This document shows, in pieces, positions 48,301-59,113 of a stretch of 64,000 nucleotides of DNA (the stretch's first letter is position 1; every line of letters starts with the position of its first letter). A program made the translations under genes and the position numbers. The stretch is taken from positions 62,001-126,000 of the forward strand of contig QJPP01001586.1 in assembly GCA_003996215.1 (NCBI GenBank), in the 5' to 3' direction. The notes beneath the pieces are model-generated. The model worked only from the letters and a program-made list of their open reading frames with translations. It was not told where the DNA came from and searched no databases. Source of the stretch: Jaltomata sinuosa. Lineage: Eukaryota; Streptophyta; Magnoliopsida; Solanales; Solanaceae.

Positions 48301-51300
48301 TTATGATTCTTTTATTTATTGTGTTCTCATCAAATGAAATTTTCAATTCAAATACAAGTTTTGAGCCTAAGCGATTGGGTTCTGCCGAACTCATAACTAT
48401 AAAGCTAGCTCCAGCCCTGCATTCTGGTCAAAATAGCAAAGTAGTCGCAGTTGTTCCTAGGGGAGGCTCAAGCACATTAGTGGCCTAAAGCCAAAATCGA
48501 ATGAAAGTTTTAGACTTTTAAGAAAAAAATGATATTTTTTTTATGAAGTCTATTTTTTTAATATCTTGAGATGCAAAGTTGTTAACTTTTTTATAATCAA
48601 TTTTTTCTAATAATCTTTTTTTAGTTGATAATATAACCAATGCTTTTAATCTTTTTTTAGACATAATAATGCAGCTATATCAAACTTCTTCTAATAACTC
48701 TTTCCTTTTATATAAAAATATTTTTTCTACAAATAGTATTCAATATTTTTTTAAAAAAATTATAATTTATTTTGCTAAAAAAATGATGCCCCCTCAAATT
48801 TGGGTCCCAAAGGCCGTGGCCTTTTTTCTTTAACCATAGAATTGTTCCTTGTACCATCTGCCCATCCAGTGAGTCGGTGACTATACATAGTTCTAGTTTT
48901 TTCTTTTTATTTTGATTAACGTATTTCTTGTTTTTTTTTCTTTTGGGTAAGAAATTCTAGGTCCTTCAACAGATGCTTGGACTTTTATTACCTTCTCCGA
49001 CTTCATTCAATATACGGCTATTATACCCAAAATGCTGTAAAATAACGTATGTATTTCAGTGGAAAACAATAACAAATGAAAAACATGCATGTAATTTTGG
49101 ACTTCAGTTACTTAAAAATTAGTATTTCATTTCAATTTGTTCATTCTAATTTCTTTTTTAGTTCATTTAAAAAAGAATGTCTCTTTTCTTTATTAACAAC
49201 TCTTTAATTCCAATGTTTCACATAGCACGTTTAAGATCACAAGATTAAATGACATTTTGATACATTCAACATATCTTAAATTTAACATTACAAGATTTTT
49301 ATTGCTCTCTTAAACTCCGTCTAAAGTCAAAATCCAAACAAATTGAAACGAAAAAGTAATTCTTTCAGCATGTATTTCGTATGTCAGTATTTTGTATTAC
49401 TACTATATAAACATGTACAAATTAGAGAGCGACACCTTTAACGTAAGTGAATTACTGAAAGAAAACGTAAGTGAATTAGCTGCATGTCTAAAGTTTGTTA
49501 AGGAAAAATGGTAGGAATATTGAAATCGGAAATTATTTGAAATTAAAGTTAAAAAGAAGTATTTGGAAATTTCACGATTGTATTTAATAATAATAATCAA
49601 AGGACAGAACCTCATCAAGTATTTAAACAACAGGATCCTATTTGCACTTATTGAACAAACAATAAAATATTTTTTTTTCCTTTTTCTTGTTTTTTCCTCC
49701 TATATAAAAAGTAGTGGTTGGCTGCTAAAGCAGGCAGCAGGCGATCAATATGCCTACTTCCACGAGTCCTACTTCAAAAAATTTAATATTTTTCTCCATT
49801 TTAATTTATTTATTTTACGTTAAAAGTATTATAAATCACAATAACTTTGGTGGTTGGCTGTTGAAGCAGGCAGCAGACGGTCGACATGTCTGCTTCTGCA
49901 GGCCCCACTTCAAAAAATTTAAATCTCTTCTCCGTTTTAATTTATTTATCTTACGTTAAAAGTATTATAAATCACAATAATTAACAACTCATTATATATT
50001 ATTCTATATAAAAAGCCATGGTTAGGCTGCCGAAGCAGGCATGTCATGGAAGACATGCCTGCTTCAGTGGATCCCGCTCTAAAAAAATTTATACTCTTCT
50101 CCATTTTAATTTATTTGTTTTACATTAAAAGTATTATAAATTACAATAATTAATAATTTATATTTAAAAATTATATTTAAAGTATTATAAAATGACAATA
50201 ATTAAGTACTTAAAATATTCTTATATGAAATTTCATTGATCTAAGTAAAATAATAACATATGCATATCTAAATTGGCGGCTGAAGAAGGCAGGACATGGA
50301 CGACATGCCTGCTTCAGCGTGCTTCACTCCAGAAAATTTTAAACTCTTCTCCATTTTAATTTATTTGTCTTACGTTAAAAGTATTATAAATCATAATAAT
50401 TAACAACTTATTATATATTGAAAAATATTGCATTAAAAGTTAAAATTTACATTAAAAGTATTATAAATCACAATAATTAACAACTTAAAATATTCTTTAT
50501 TCATTGATCTAAATAAAATAATATATGCATATATAAAAAAATTATTAATCTAAATAAAATAATAATATATGCGTATCTAAATTAGGCATATTTTACAATT
50601 TTCAAGTATTAACATTGGGCCCGTGCATAGCACGGGGTTTGATATCTAGTTTCTTATATGGGTAGGGAAATGGAAAATAGGGGAGAGAATTGGGTGAAAA
50701 TCATTTACACCTCCAATTTTACTTTAAAAATCAAATTCTCCCCTCAACTTTTAAAAGTAATCATTCTTCCCCTTTTTATTAATTGGCTTGTTTAAATTAT
50801 CTATTTTATCCTTACATTATCGATTGTTATCTATTTTATTTACTTTTTTAAAATTATGATATTTTTTGTTTTTCAATCTATATAATAATTTTTTTATAAA
50901 AATAATTTTTCATCAAAAATAGAAAAATGAGAAATATTGATAGAGTATATAATCTAATGTCGTTCTTAATGAAACAAATAAGTAGAATAAAAAAATAATT
51001 TTATTGATATTAATAGAAATTATAGTGTGATAATTTTATAGTCATATTTCAATGCAAGTAATAAAAAAATAATTAATAAAATTAAGCTATATTTCATAAC
51101 AAGTTCTTAAAAAATTATCTATTTATATTTTATATTATAAGTGAATTTTAAGTTATAATTTTAAAAATATTTCATAAATGACAATTAAAATTCATTTATT
51201 TGTATAGATAAAAGAAAATAAGAGATAAGTGAAACTTAAATATGGATGCACATAATACATACATATACTTAATGCATGTAATATAAAAACAACAATCATA

Positions 51301-54068
51301 AAAATATCAATTAAGATTTTGCAACAAACTTATAAGAAATTATTCTACTTATAATGTTAATGAAATTAAATAAAAATCTATAGATACATAGATTAAAAAA
51401 TAAAATATTACATTATATATACTATCTAAAAAGAGGGAATAAGCAGGCAACAGAGCGTTAATATGTCTGCTTCTGCTGCCTGCTTATTCATTTGTGGGCT
51501 CGATCTTTGTTTTAATTTATTTGTCTTTTTTTAAATCTATTATATATTTAAAAAATATGCAAAAAAAGATAAATCACAATAACTAACAATTTAAAATATA
51601 TTAAAAATATAAAAAAATTGATTGGCTCTCCAAATTTTATCAGTGCCACATAAATTAGGATAAAGGAAGTAACATATATTATTTAAAAATAATGTAAAAA
51701 GTTCTATAAATTATAATAATTAATAATTTAAAATATTTAAAAGACATAAAATAAATTAATTGACTCCAAATTTTGTCAATATCGCATAAATTGGAGTAGA
51801 GGGAGTAACATATATTAATTAAAAATTACGTAGAAACTACTATAAATCACAATAACTAATATAATATTTAAAAACTATATAAATAAATTAGGGTGAATCT
51901 CCAAATTTCATCAGTGCCACATAAAAAAAAGTATTATAATTCACAATGATTAACAACTTAAGATACTTAAAAATCATACAAATTTTTTTTGATCGACTCT
52001 CTAAATTTAATTTACGTTATATAAATTGAAACAAAAAAAAGTAACATATATTAGGCCCGTGCATAGCACGGGCTGTCGATAACTAGTACAATAAGGACAA
52101 ATATAACCCCTCGATCAAACAAATTCCACTGAAAATAGCCTAAAAATTGTATTGCCACATTTTAGCCATTATTAATGTTTCACCCTCAATTTCCTCGGCG
52201 AAATATATCCTAAAAGAAAAGCTAATCATTAGCTAAATAGAGCAATTACTCCTTTCTGTTACAAAGCCTTCTGCATCAATTTTTTTTCCATGCTCCGACA
52301 TTTTTAACAAACATTCACTGTTATGTTTTAGTTTAACTTGTTGATACTAATTTAATTTTATCGATTCCTACTTTTTATTTCACAATTTTTTACCCTCTCT
52401 TTGTGTTGCGCTCTTTTTTTTTAAAAAAAATAATTGCTCTTTTATTATTTTAACAATCAAATATAATTTTATAGCATTTCTTATTTTTCTCTCAATGATT
52501 CATAGTTAGAAGAGAAAAAAAGTCAATACACTTAATTCTTCACGCTTATTTTTGGTATATAATAATTTGTGTGTAATAAATGTATAATTAATATATAATT
52601 CATGTATTATATATACACACTAATTATATAATATATAAATACATATCAATACAACCTCCATATGTATTGATACATATTGATACAATACAAACATATCTGA
52701 TTATATTAAAGTATTGATATGTATATACAATACAATACATATATGATACAGTTTCTATACACATCTTATACAGATACATATCTATACAAAAATGATACAA
52801 TTTTTACACATATCATATACAAAAACATATTTTATATAACAATTATACAATTTCTATACATATTCTGTACAATTTAGCTGAAATAATTATTCAGATACAT
52901 ATTTTATACAATAATTATACAATTTTTATACATATTTTATACAATAATTATATAATTTATATACACATCACTTATATATATATACATATTTTATACAATA
53001 ATTATACAGTTTCTATACACATCCTATACAACCTTTTAACTGGAATAATTATATAGATACATATTTTATACAAATAATTATACAGTTTCTATACAAATCT
53101 TATGCAAATACATATTCTATACAAAAATTATATAATTTCTATGTATATCCTATACAGTTTCTATAGAAAAATTATACAAATACATATTCGATACAATAAT
53201 TATACATTTTCTATAAAAATCATAAGAAATAAAATAAATAATTTTTCATACAATCAACTCAAAAAATAGAGAGTGTGAAAGTTCTGGACATTGTATGAGA
53301 CGTAACCTACAAATTCGTAAAAGTATAACTTAATTAGAACTTGCCAAGAAAATAAGATATTATACTAATAAATTTATTATACATTTTTTATGATAAAAAT
53401 AAAATAAAATAAAGCAACAAAAAAACAACAAAAAAAAGAAATAAAAAATCCAGCAAAAACAAAAGAGAAACGAAGAAAACCATAAAAAAAAAAAAAAAAA
53501 AAAAGTAGGAAGAAAGGCCAAAAATAAGTCAGCAAAGGCTGCTGCAAAATTGGGTAAATAAATGAATAAATCGAATTAAACAAAAGGGTCTCAATGGGCC
53601 CAATTTGTGAAATGACCATTAAATAGAATTCTTTTATACAATGTCCAATAATCCAAACATGGGCCATTAATTTTGAAAAGGGTCTGCCTATATCCTTTTC
53701 CCATATAAAAAAGATGGTACATAGAAATAGTAGTAATTCTATCCGGCATTGTTTTAAGTAATATTATACTTATACAAGAAATGTTCAATATAAATTAATA
53801 ATGTCATCTGACTATCATCAAGACTATTAACGTTTACAATGCATTGAAGAACTTGTGTCATAAAAAATCATTAGGCAATATAATAAAAAGAATTATTTAG
53901 GATGATAACCTGATGCCTATAATTACTCCAGCCACTAGAGCCAGCAACGAGGACGGCCCATTTGGTTCCTTTTGATTCTTGGTTTAAGAATTGAGAGATA
54001 CTACGACCTTCAATGTTAACCAATATTGAGACCAAAATAACACCAACAATATTATATCTAGATATCAT
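45364..54068 (-). CDS. VPE: Vacuolar-processing enzyme (legumain, C13 cysteine protease), VPE-B
   Basis: Nine exons: 54068-53910, 48216-48052, 47390-47234, 46937-46852, 46744-46521, 46335-46287, 46120-45911, 45815-45609, 45501-45364, all with GT-AG introns. The joined frame is 464 aa without stops; it is three residues shorter than VPE-A because of a deletion in exon 7. The catalytic set is the same: Asn49, Arg51, His154 (YYTDHGGPG), Glu194, Cys196 (EACESGS), Asp254. Exon 1 is identical to that of VPE-A, while exons 2-9 carry scattered changes, for example in exon 4 (EYVFANDLVEVLKKKHSSGR). Intron 1 is 5,693 bp against 1,086 bp in VPE-A and is full of Helitron and repeat DNA, which may affect splicing or expression. 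Predicted role as for VPE-A: vacuolar protease cutting after Asn/Asp. Confidence 0.9.
48262..48424. mobile_element. Degenerate hAT-like MITE in VPE-B intron 1
   Basis: AGAGATGGAGCTAGGA at the left and CTAGCTCCAGCCCTGCA at the right form imperfect inverted ends like the CAGGGGCGGAGCTAG termini of common plant hAT MITEs. No intact 8-bp duplication is visible. Confidence 0.45.
48425..49690. other. Intron 1 of VPE-B, unassigned part
   Basis: AT-rich DNA with no recognisable gene. A stretch at 48455-48830 (GGGGAGGCTCAAGCACATT ... GGGTCCCAAAGGCCGTGGCC) looks like a dispersed repeat but no termini were found. Confidence 0.4.
49698..50649 (+). mobile_element. Helitron-like element(s) with repeated hairpin units
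   Basis: The 3' end is CCCGTGCATAGCACGGG (hairpin, 50619-50635), then GTTTGATATCTAG and T. Two or more 5'-end-like motifs, TCCTATATAAAAAG at 49698 and TCTATATAAAAAG at 50003, suggest nested or tandem copies. Four units carry a GAAGCAGGC...GCCTGCTTC hairpin (49725, 49866, 50031, 50283), the one at 50032-50065 having 14-bp perfect arms. No coding capacity. It sits in VPE-B intron 1. Confidence 0.6.
51420..52086 (+). mobile_element. Helitron-like element in VPE-B intron 1
   Basis: The 3' end is GCCCGTGCATAGCACGGGC (52055-52073), then TGTCGATAACTAG and T. The interior repeats the about 150-bp unit also found, in opposite orientation, at 13730-14900 (ATAAATCACAATAA, CCACATAAATT). Near the left end AATAAGCAGGCAACAGA pairs with TGCTGCCTGCTTATT as a hairpin (51437-51488). 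Confidence 0.6.
52590..53225. repeat. ATAC-rich degenerate tandem repeat in VPE-B intron 1
   Basis: About 15 or more units of the type TATACAATTTCTATACAT and ACATATTTTATACAATAA follow each other with irregular spacing of 25-45 bp. No gene is present. Confidence 0.7.
53486..53505. repeat. Poly(A) run in A-rich tract
   Basis: About 20 consecutive A within an A-rich region (53390-53520), inside VPE-B intron 1. No retroposed gene was recognised next to it. Confidence 0.7.
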
Positions 54069-54137
54069 TATATTGTGTTTGAAATTAAAAAAGAAAGCAC
54101 TCAAATAGGATGGAAATATTGAGTTTGGTGTATGAGA

Positions 54138-54148
54138 AATTTATAGGA
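54138..54148 (-). promoter_or_regulatory. TATA box of VPE-B
   Basis: CCTATAAATTT on the minus strand about 70 bp upstream of the VPE-B ATG, identical in position and sequence to that of VPE-A. Confidence 0.6.
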
Positions 54149-54573
54149 GTTACAAACACCTTTGTGCCAACAACATTAATGACGTACCAAAGGGATTGAT
54201 GATGACGACGACGTAGAATTCAAAGGTCTAATAGGAAAAACAACCATAGGAACCCACGAAAATACGTCAAGAACTTGATAATTACAATACACTTTGTTAG
54301 CGTTTGGCCATACTTTTGGGAGTAAATGTTGAATTTTTTTTTTCAAATATCTGGTTGGCCATGAAGTTTGATTCTTTAAATATTTTCATTTTTCAAGTTC
54401 CCAAAAGTTGGCTCAGACTAATTTTTGAATTTTTGAAATTTTCACTCACAAAACATCAATTTTTTTCAAGTAAAATGAATGTCCAAAACACAACTTCAAA
54501 TTTCAAAAATTACTACTTCAAAAACTAAAATTTTCTAATTTCAACTTCAAAATTTACGACCAAATGGGAGCTA

Positions 54574-54801
54574 CTTCCTCCACTCCTAGAAAATAAAAGG
54601 TGTAATTACTATTTTACCCCTAATTAAATTTTACTGTACGTTTAATGTAATCTTTTCTAAATTCTAATTAACAATTTTTGATTATGTAAACAAAAGTAAA
54701 TTTGAAAGAATATGATCAATTTATTCTTGAAAGCCTAAATAATCACTTATTTAGAAATAAAATAAAAAGATAAAATGATCACTTATTTAAAAACAAGGGA
54801 G
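54574..54801. mobile_element. Degenerate Stowaway-like MITE
   Basis: Left end CTTCCTCCACTCCTAG and right end (inverted) CTCCCTTGTTTTTAAAT, each next to TA, with a 228-bp AT-rich interior. The TIRs match the Stowaway consensus only in part. Confidence 0.45.
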
Positions 54802-55790
54802 TAATTATTTTCATTGTTTTACAAGAAATTTCTTGTCCCTTGTGATAATTTTGTCATGCTATGTCATTGTTATTGTACGTTTTTTGTCCATTGGAGTAGG
54901 CTGATATAACTAAAGGAAATCAGATACTGGGGAGATGGATTAAATTTTATTAACTTATTAGTTTGAATGTTAACAAATATTCCACTACTATAGATATGTG
55001 ATGCCCGTGCAAGGTACGAATCTATGCTCAATATGGTTCTTTGTATTATGAGCATTTCACAAGATTTATAAAAAGAAATTCAATCTCAAGACACTAAAAA
55101 AGAAGGCATCATTATCATGTTTACAACATATTGACAGTACTTCACAAGATTTTCTTGGATTAAGGAACAAAGTTCTACAAATATATTCAAAATATTATGA
55201 AAAATCCATCAAGTGATGAGTTGTTTGCAATAAATTCGACTTTCAAAGATTGTTTCAAACTTTTAGAGATGATGATTTTTTTCTCCAAGCTTTGAAAAAT
55301 CATCTTTCACCCTATCTGACCGAGAGACCTCTAGAATCAATGAATTATCGGTGTTTCATTGTCTATATCATTAAACGAGACAAATATTTGATGTATTTGA
55401 TAAACATTCAAGGTTCGATGAATTATTACTACATATAAAACTTGATTTGTCACATTTCTACGAGTATCACCTCTCATTTCATACTCAGATGGATTATCGA
55501 TTAGCTCATGACCACTACATCATTACACGAAATCTAAATTCAAGGTTTGACAATGGACTGGCAGAATTTGTTACATTACTCTATGAGTATATATAATTAT
55601 CTCCTAATTAATATCAACGTTATTCTATACTCCGAATATGAGTTATCGATATTTTTTTTGTCTACTCAACAAATTCTAATTTTTTATAAAACTATACAAA
55701 GTCGTTACACTTTCAAAAGAATTAATTATAAGCGCAAAATGAAGACTTTAGTGTTATGAACAATAGGAAAATAATAATTATTAGAAATAT
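54802..55790. other. Unassigned AT-rich stretch
   Basis: No recognisable gene. A possible decayed Helitron 3' hairpin (GCCCGTGCAAGGTACGAA, minus strand) lies near 54998-55018. Confidence 0.35.
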
Positions 55791-55794
55791 TTTT

Positions 55795-56607
55795 AAGAAA
55801 TCGACCTCCGAAGGTGGATTTTATCCAAAATAATTAAATAAAAATAAATATATCGAACTCCGAAGGTCGGTATCACATTAAATTTTAATGAAAATAAAAT
55901 TAATCACATTAAATTAAATCATACTGACCTTCGAAGGTCGGTATTAATTTTTTATTTTTTATTTTACATAAAACCGTCTTCCGAAGGACGTTTTATTTAA
56001 AAATTAATTGAAAATATTATTTTTATAGTTTTATATATTTTTAATTGAGATAAAATTAAATTGTATTCTTAATTTTCTAATCAAGTACCGATCATTGGAG
56101 GTTGATTTGTATAAAAATAATTAATTAAAAATAAAGATACCAATTTTTGGTGGTCACTATATGAATATTTTAATCAAAAATAAAATTAATTACGTAAAAT
56201 TTAATATTACCAACCTCCGGAGGTCTATATTAATTTTTTTTGTTTGTTTTTAAGCTTACAGATAACCTTTCTCTGGAGGCTGATTTAATTAAAATTTATT
56301 TAAAATATTTCCTTTTTAATTTTTTTATATTTAATTGAGATAAAATTAAATATTATTCTTTATTTATTAATTCAATACCGACTAAAAGAGATCGACTTTT
56401 TTTAAATTTATTTTTTTTCGGGAAAATATTCGGCTTCTGGAGGTCAGTATTTGATTTTCCCGTATTTTTTTGCCAAAAAAATTGAGTTCTTGAAGTCGGT
56501 TTTCTTGATTTTTTTTTAATAATGCCGACTTTCGGAGGTCAAAAATTACCGACTTCTATTGAAGATCGAAAATTTGGAGGTTGGTATTCACAATTTTTTT
56601 AGTAGTG
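55795..56607 (+). mobile_element. CACTA-type transposon, right terminal region
   Basis: The block ends TTTTTTTAGTAGTG at 56607, the inverse of a CACTACTAAAAA terminus. Upstream are more than eight subterminal motifs of the type GACCTCCGAAGGTCGG in both orientations, including the 14-base palindrome GACCTTCGAAGGTC at 55926-55939. Subterminal arrays next to CACTA ends are typical of plant En/Spm elements. No matching left terminus was confidently found and no transposase is encoded. Confidence 0.6.
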
Positions 56608-56667
56608 CTACTTGTTCACAATCTTGTGTATGAAACACTAAAGCAAATAAGCAATCAAACAATACAT

Positions 56668-57665
56668 TGTTAGCCTCCTAGAATCAGTTTTAATAATTAT
56701 AAAACTAATACTCAAATTTGTTGCAGGCAAAAAGAAACAACGAGCTTCAGGAATCATAAGCAAAAGAACACAAAGATAAGAAGATCAAAGAAATCACAAA
56801 CACTCCGTGATTCAAGGAAGTGACCCAAATCATGAGAATGATATCCAGGAATCAAGGAAGGTACGATCCAGCAGATTCTTCAAGCTGTGATTGAGCCATC
56901 CTAATGACAAGAAGATTTCAAGACTGCAAGAAAATGAATCAGAGTAATCCAGCAGATTGCAAGATCACAAGAAAACTTCAAGATTACAAGGAGAGTAAAT
57001 CAAGCATCCGAAGATTTCAAGATTACAAGGAAAGTAAATCAAGCATCCTCACAAGGAAGATTACCACGATCAGAAAAGGAAGAAGAATCACGGATGTATC
57101 TGATATGGACGCGATTGATTGAAGACCTCAATTAAGGAACAAAACTAAATCCTTGATTGAGAAGAATTCCCTTGGGTTTTTCTTTTTACGAGCAACAACA
57201 AACCTACCTACACAAGTATTAAAATCCTGCAAATCAGTAAGAAGAAACCACACAACCTTTCTTGAACAAGATCACTATCTAGCTTTTATCTTTCACAATA
57301 CTTTGTACTCCTTTGAGTCTACAATTATAATAATAATAAAAAATGTCAGTACTTGTTATACAGGTAGACGCTGCATCACTACAAAGGATCGAAGAAGACC
57401 ATCTGAGATTGTCAAGCAAAAATCATTTGTAAACTCATTCATTCAATAAGCTCTAAAGGAAATTCTTGAAACCCAAGGGGACTGGACTAGGCATCACATT
57501 GGTGATCCAAACCAATATAAAAATATTGTATTATTCTTTACTTTCAGTTTTTACACTTCATTATATTCTGTTTATTAAACAAACTTGCAAGTAAGTCGAC
57601 TAGTGCGTACCCACAGCCGACTTAGTGGTAAGAAATTTTTAATTCACCTCCCCTCCTGACTTTTA
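56668..57665 (+). repeat. 5' LTR of copia element
   Basis: Starts TGTTAGCCTCCTAGAATCAG; the end GACTTTTA corresponds to GGCTTTCA of the 3' LTR. It holds two to three direct repeats of AGATTTCAAGATTACAAGG at 56950-57050. Confidence 0.8.
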
Positions 57666-57667
57666 AT

Positions 57668-57678
57668 TGATATCAGAG
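57668..57678 (+). other. Primer binding site of copia element
   Basis: TGATATCAGAG lies two bases after the LTR and differs at one base from the initiator Met tRNA site TGGTATCAGAG. Confidence 0.75.
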
Positions 57679-57723
57679 TAGATATCACATTCAAGTGCCT
57701 AACAACACGTGAGAAAAGATCAA

Positions 57724-59030
57724 ATGGCAGCATACCAAATTTCCAGAGCAATACTGTAAGACGAACACTCATCAAATAGACCTCTCTACTTCAATGGACA
57801 ACACTACTCCCATTGAAAGGACAGATTCAGAATTTTTATGCAAGCAAATGATTTCCAAGTCTGAATTATAATAAATAAAGGACCAAAACCTATCCCTAAA
57901 ATCACAACGAAAGATTCCACCAGCAAAGTTAATCTGGAAACTTTTGAAATCACAAAGGATCAACAAGAGGTAATCCAAACTAATGCTAGAGCTATAAGTT
58001 TTTTTTATTGTGTAGTTAGCGGATCAGAGTACGACAAGATCTCCACCTGTGAAACTGCAAGGGAAATGTGGGATAAACTGGAGGTTACATATGAAGGAAC
58101 TACTAAAGTGAAAAAAGCAAGGATCAGTGCCCTTGTGAATGAGTATGAACTGTTTAAAATGGCAGATAAAGAATCCGTTGAAATAATATTCTCAAAATTC
58201 AGTAAAATCGTAGGAGAATTCAAGTCTATAAGAATGGTTTACTCAAATGGACTACATGTCAGAAAACTCATCAGAAGTCTTCCTAAGTTTTGGAAACAAA
58301 GGCCACCATCCTTGAAGATGGAGACCTAGAAAATATGACTTATGATGAACTACGAGGAAATCTGATGGCCTACGAACAAAATTACATAAACAGGCATCTC
58401 AAGGAGGAAAAGAAGAAGACTATTTCCTTCAATGCAATACCTCAGGAAGATACAGTGGAAGGAATTGACAAGGAAGGAAATTAAGCACTAGCTTTAATCA
58501 ACCGTGAAGTTAGACACATGTTGAGACAAAGGAATCAGAAGTCACAATTAAACAATCGAGAAAATGAGTATCAAAGAAACTATGAAAAATATTATCACTG
58601 TGGTAAACCAGGACACATCAAACTAAATTATCCTGAACTTAAAAGGAAGGGTGCTCAAAAGAACAACAATTCCAAAAATTTTGGAGCCTGGAGCGATGAA
58701 GAAGCCTCAGAAGATGAATCAGCTGAAACAACCAACATATGCTTCATGGCCATCGGTGAAATAAGTGAGGTAAGATACTCTGACAGTCCTAACTGCTCTA
58801 ATCTTCAAATCTCTCTTGATTTAGTTACTGATGATCTCCAGAATCTTATTGATGAATACAATAAACTTGCTAGAGAAAAAAAGGATCGGCAAATTCTTCT
58901 TGAAGCAGGCCAGATTGAGGTAGCTCTGCTTGAAGAAGAACTTGGTGAAATCAAGATGCATTTAAGCAGCACTAAGAAATCACCAAGTCAATGCTCTATT
59001 ACAACCAATAAATCTACTTCAAAAAGATAA
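57724..59030 (+). pseudogene. Copia gag, broken
   Basis: From an ATG at 57724 the frame reads RPLYFNGQHYSH and KDRFRIFMQAND, the usual gag start, interrupted by stops, two of which replace the Trp codons expected in this family. A longer stretch follows with MWDKLEVTYEGTTKVK and a second frame with NLMAYEQ. The zinc knuckle near 58588-58630 reads YYHCGKPGHIKLNY, so the first and last Cys are changed to Tyr. A Leu/Glu-rich predicted coiled coil lies at about 58905-58960. At least two frameshifts occur. Confidence 0.8.
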
Positions 59031-59113
59031 AAAATGAATACTTTTCAAACTCCTCAAATGATTTTTGCTCTGCCAAAAGTTCCTTCAGTCATTATAAACC
59101 TACCTTTTCTCCT

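Noticed and set aside
53377..53667. Phe/Leu-rich 96-codon open frame on the minus strand
   Set aside because: It is produced by the A-rich tract and poly(A) run inside VPE-B intron 1.
54983..55110. CACTA-like left termini (CACTACTATAG at 54984, CACTAAAAAAG at 55092)
   Set aside because: Neither shows subterminal motifs next to it or a three-base duplication matching the right end at 56607.
57153..57449. 98-codon open frame in the copia 5' LTR
   Set aside because: It lies in LTR sequence, is not preserved in the 3' LTR and has no motif.
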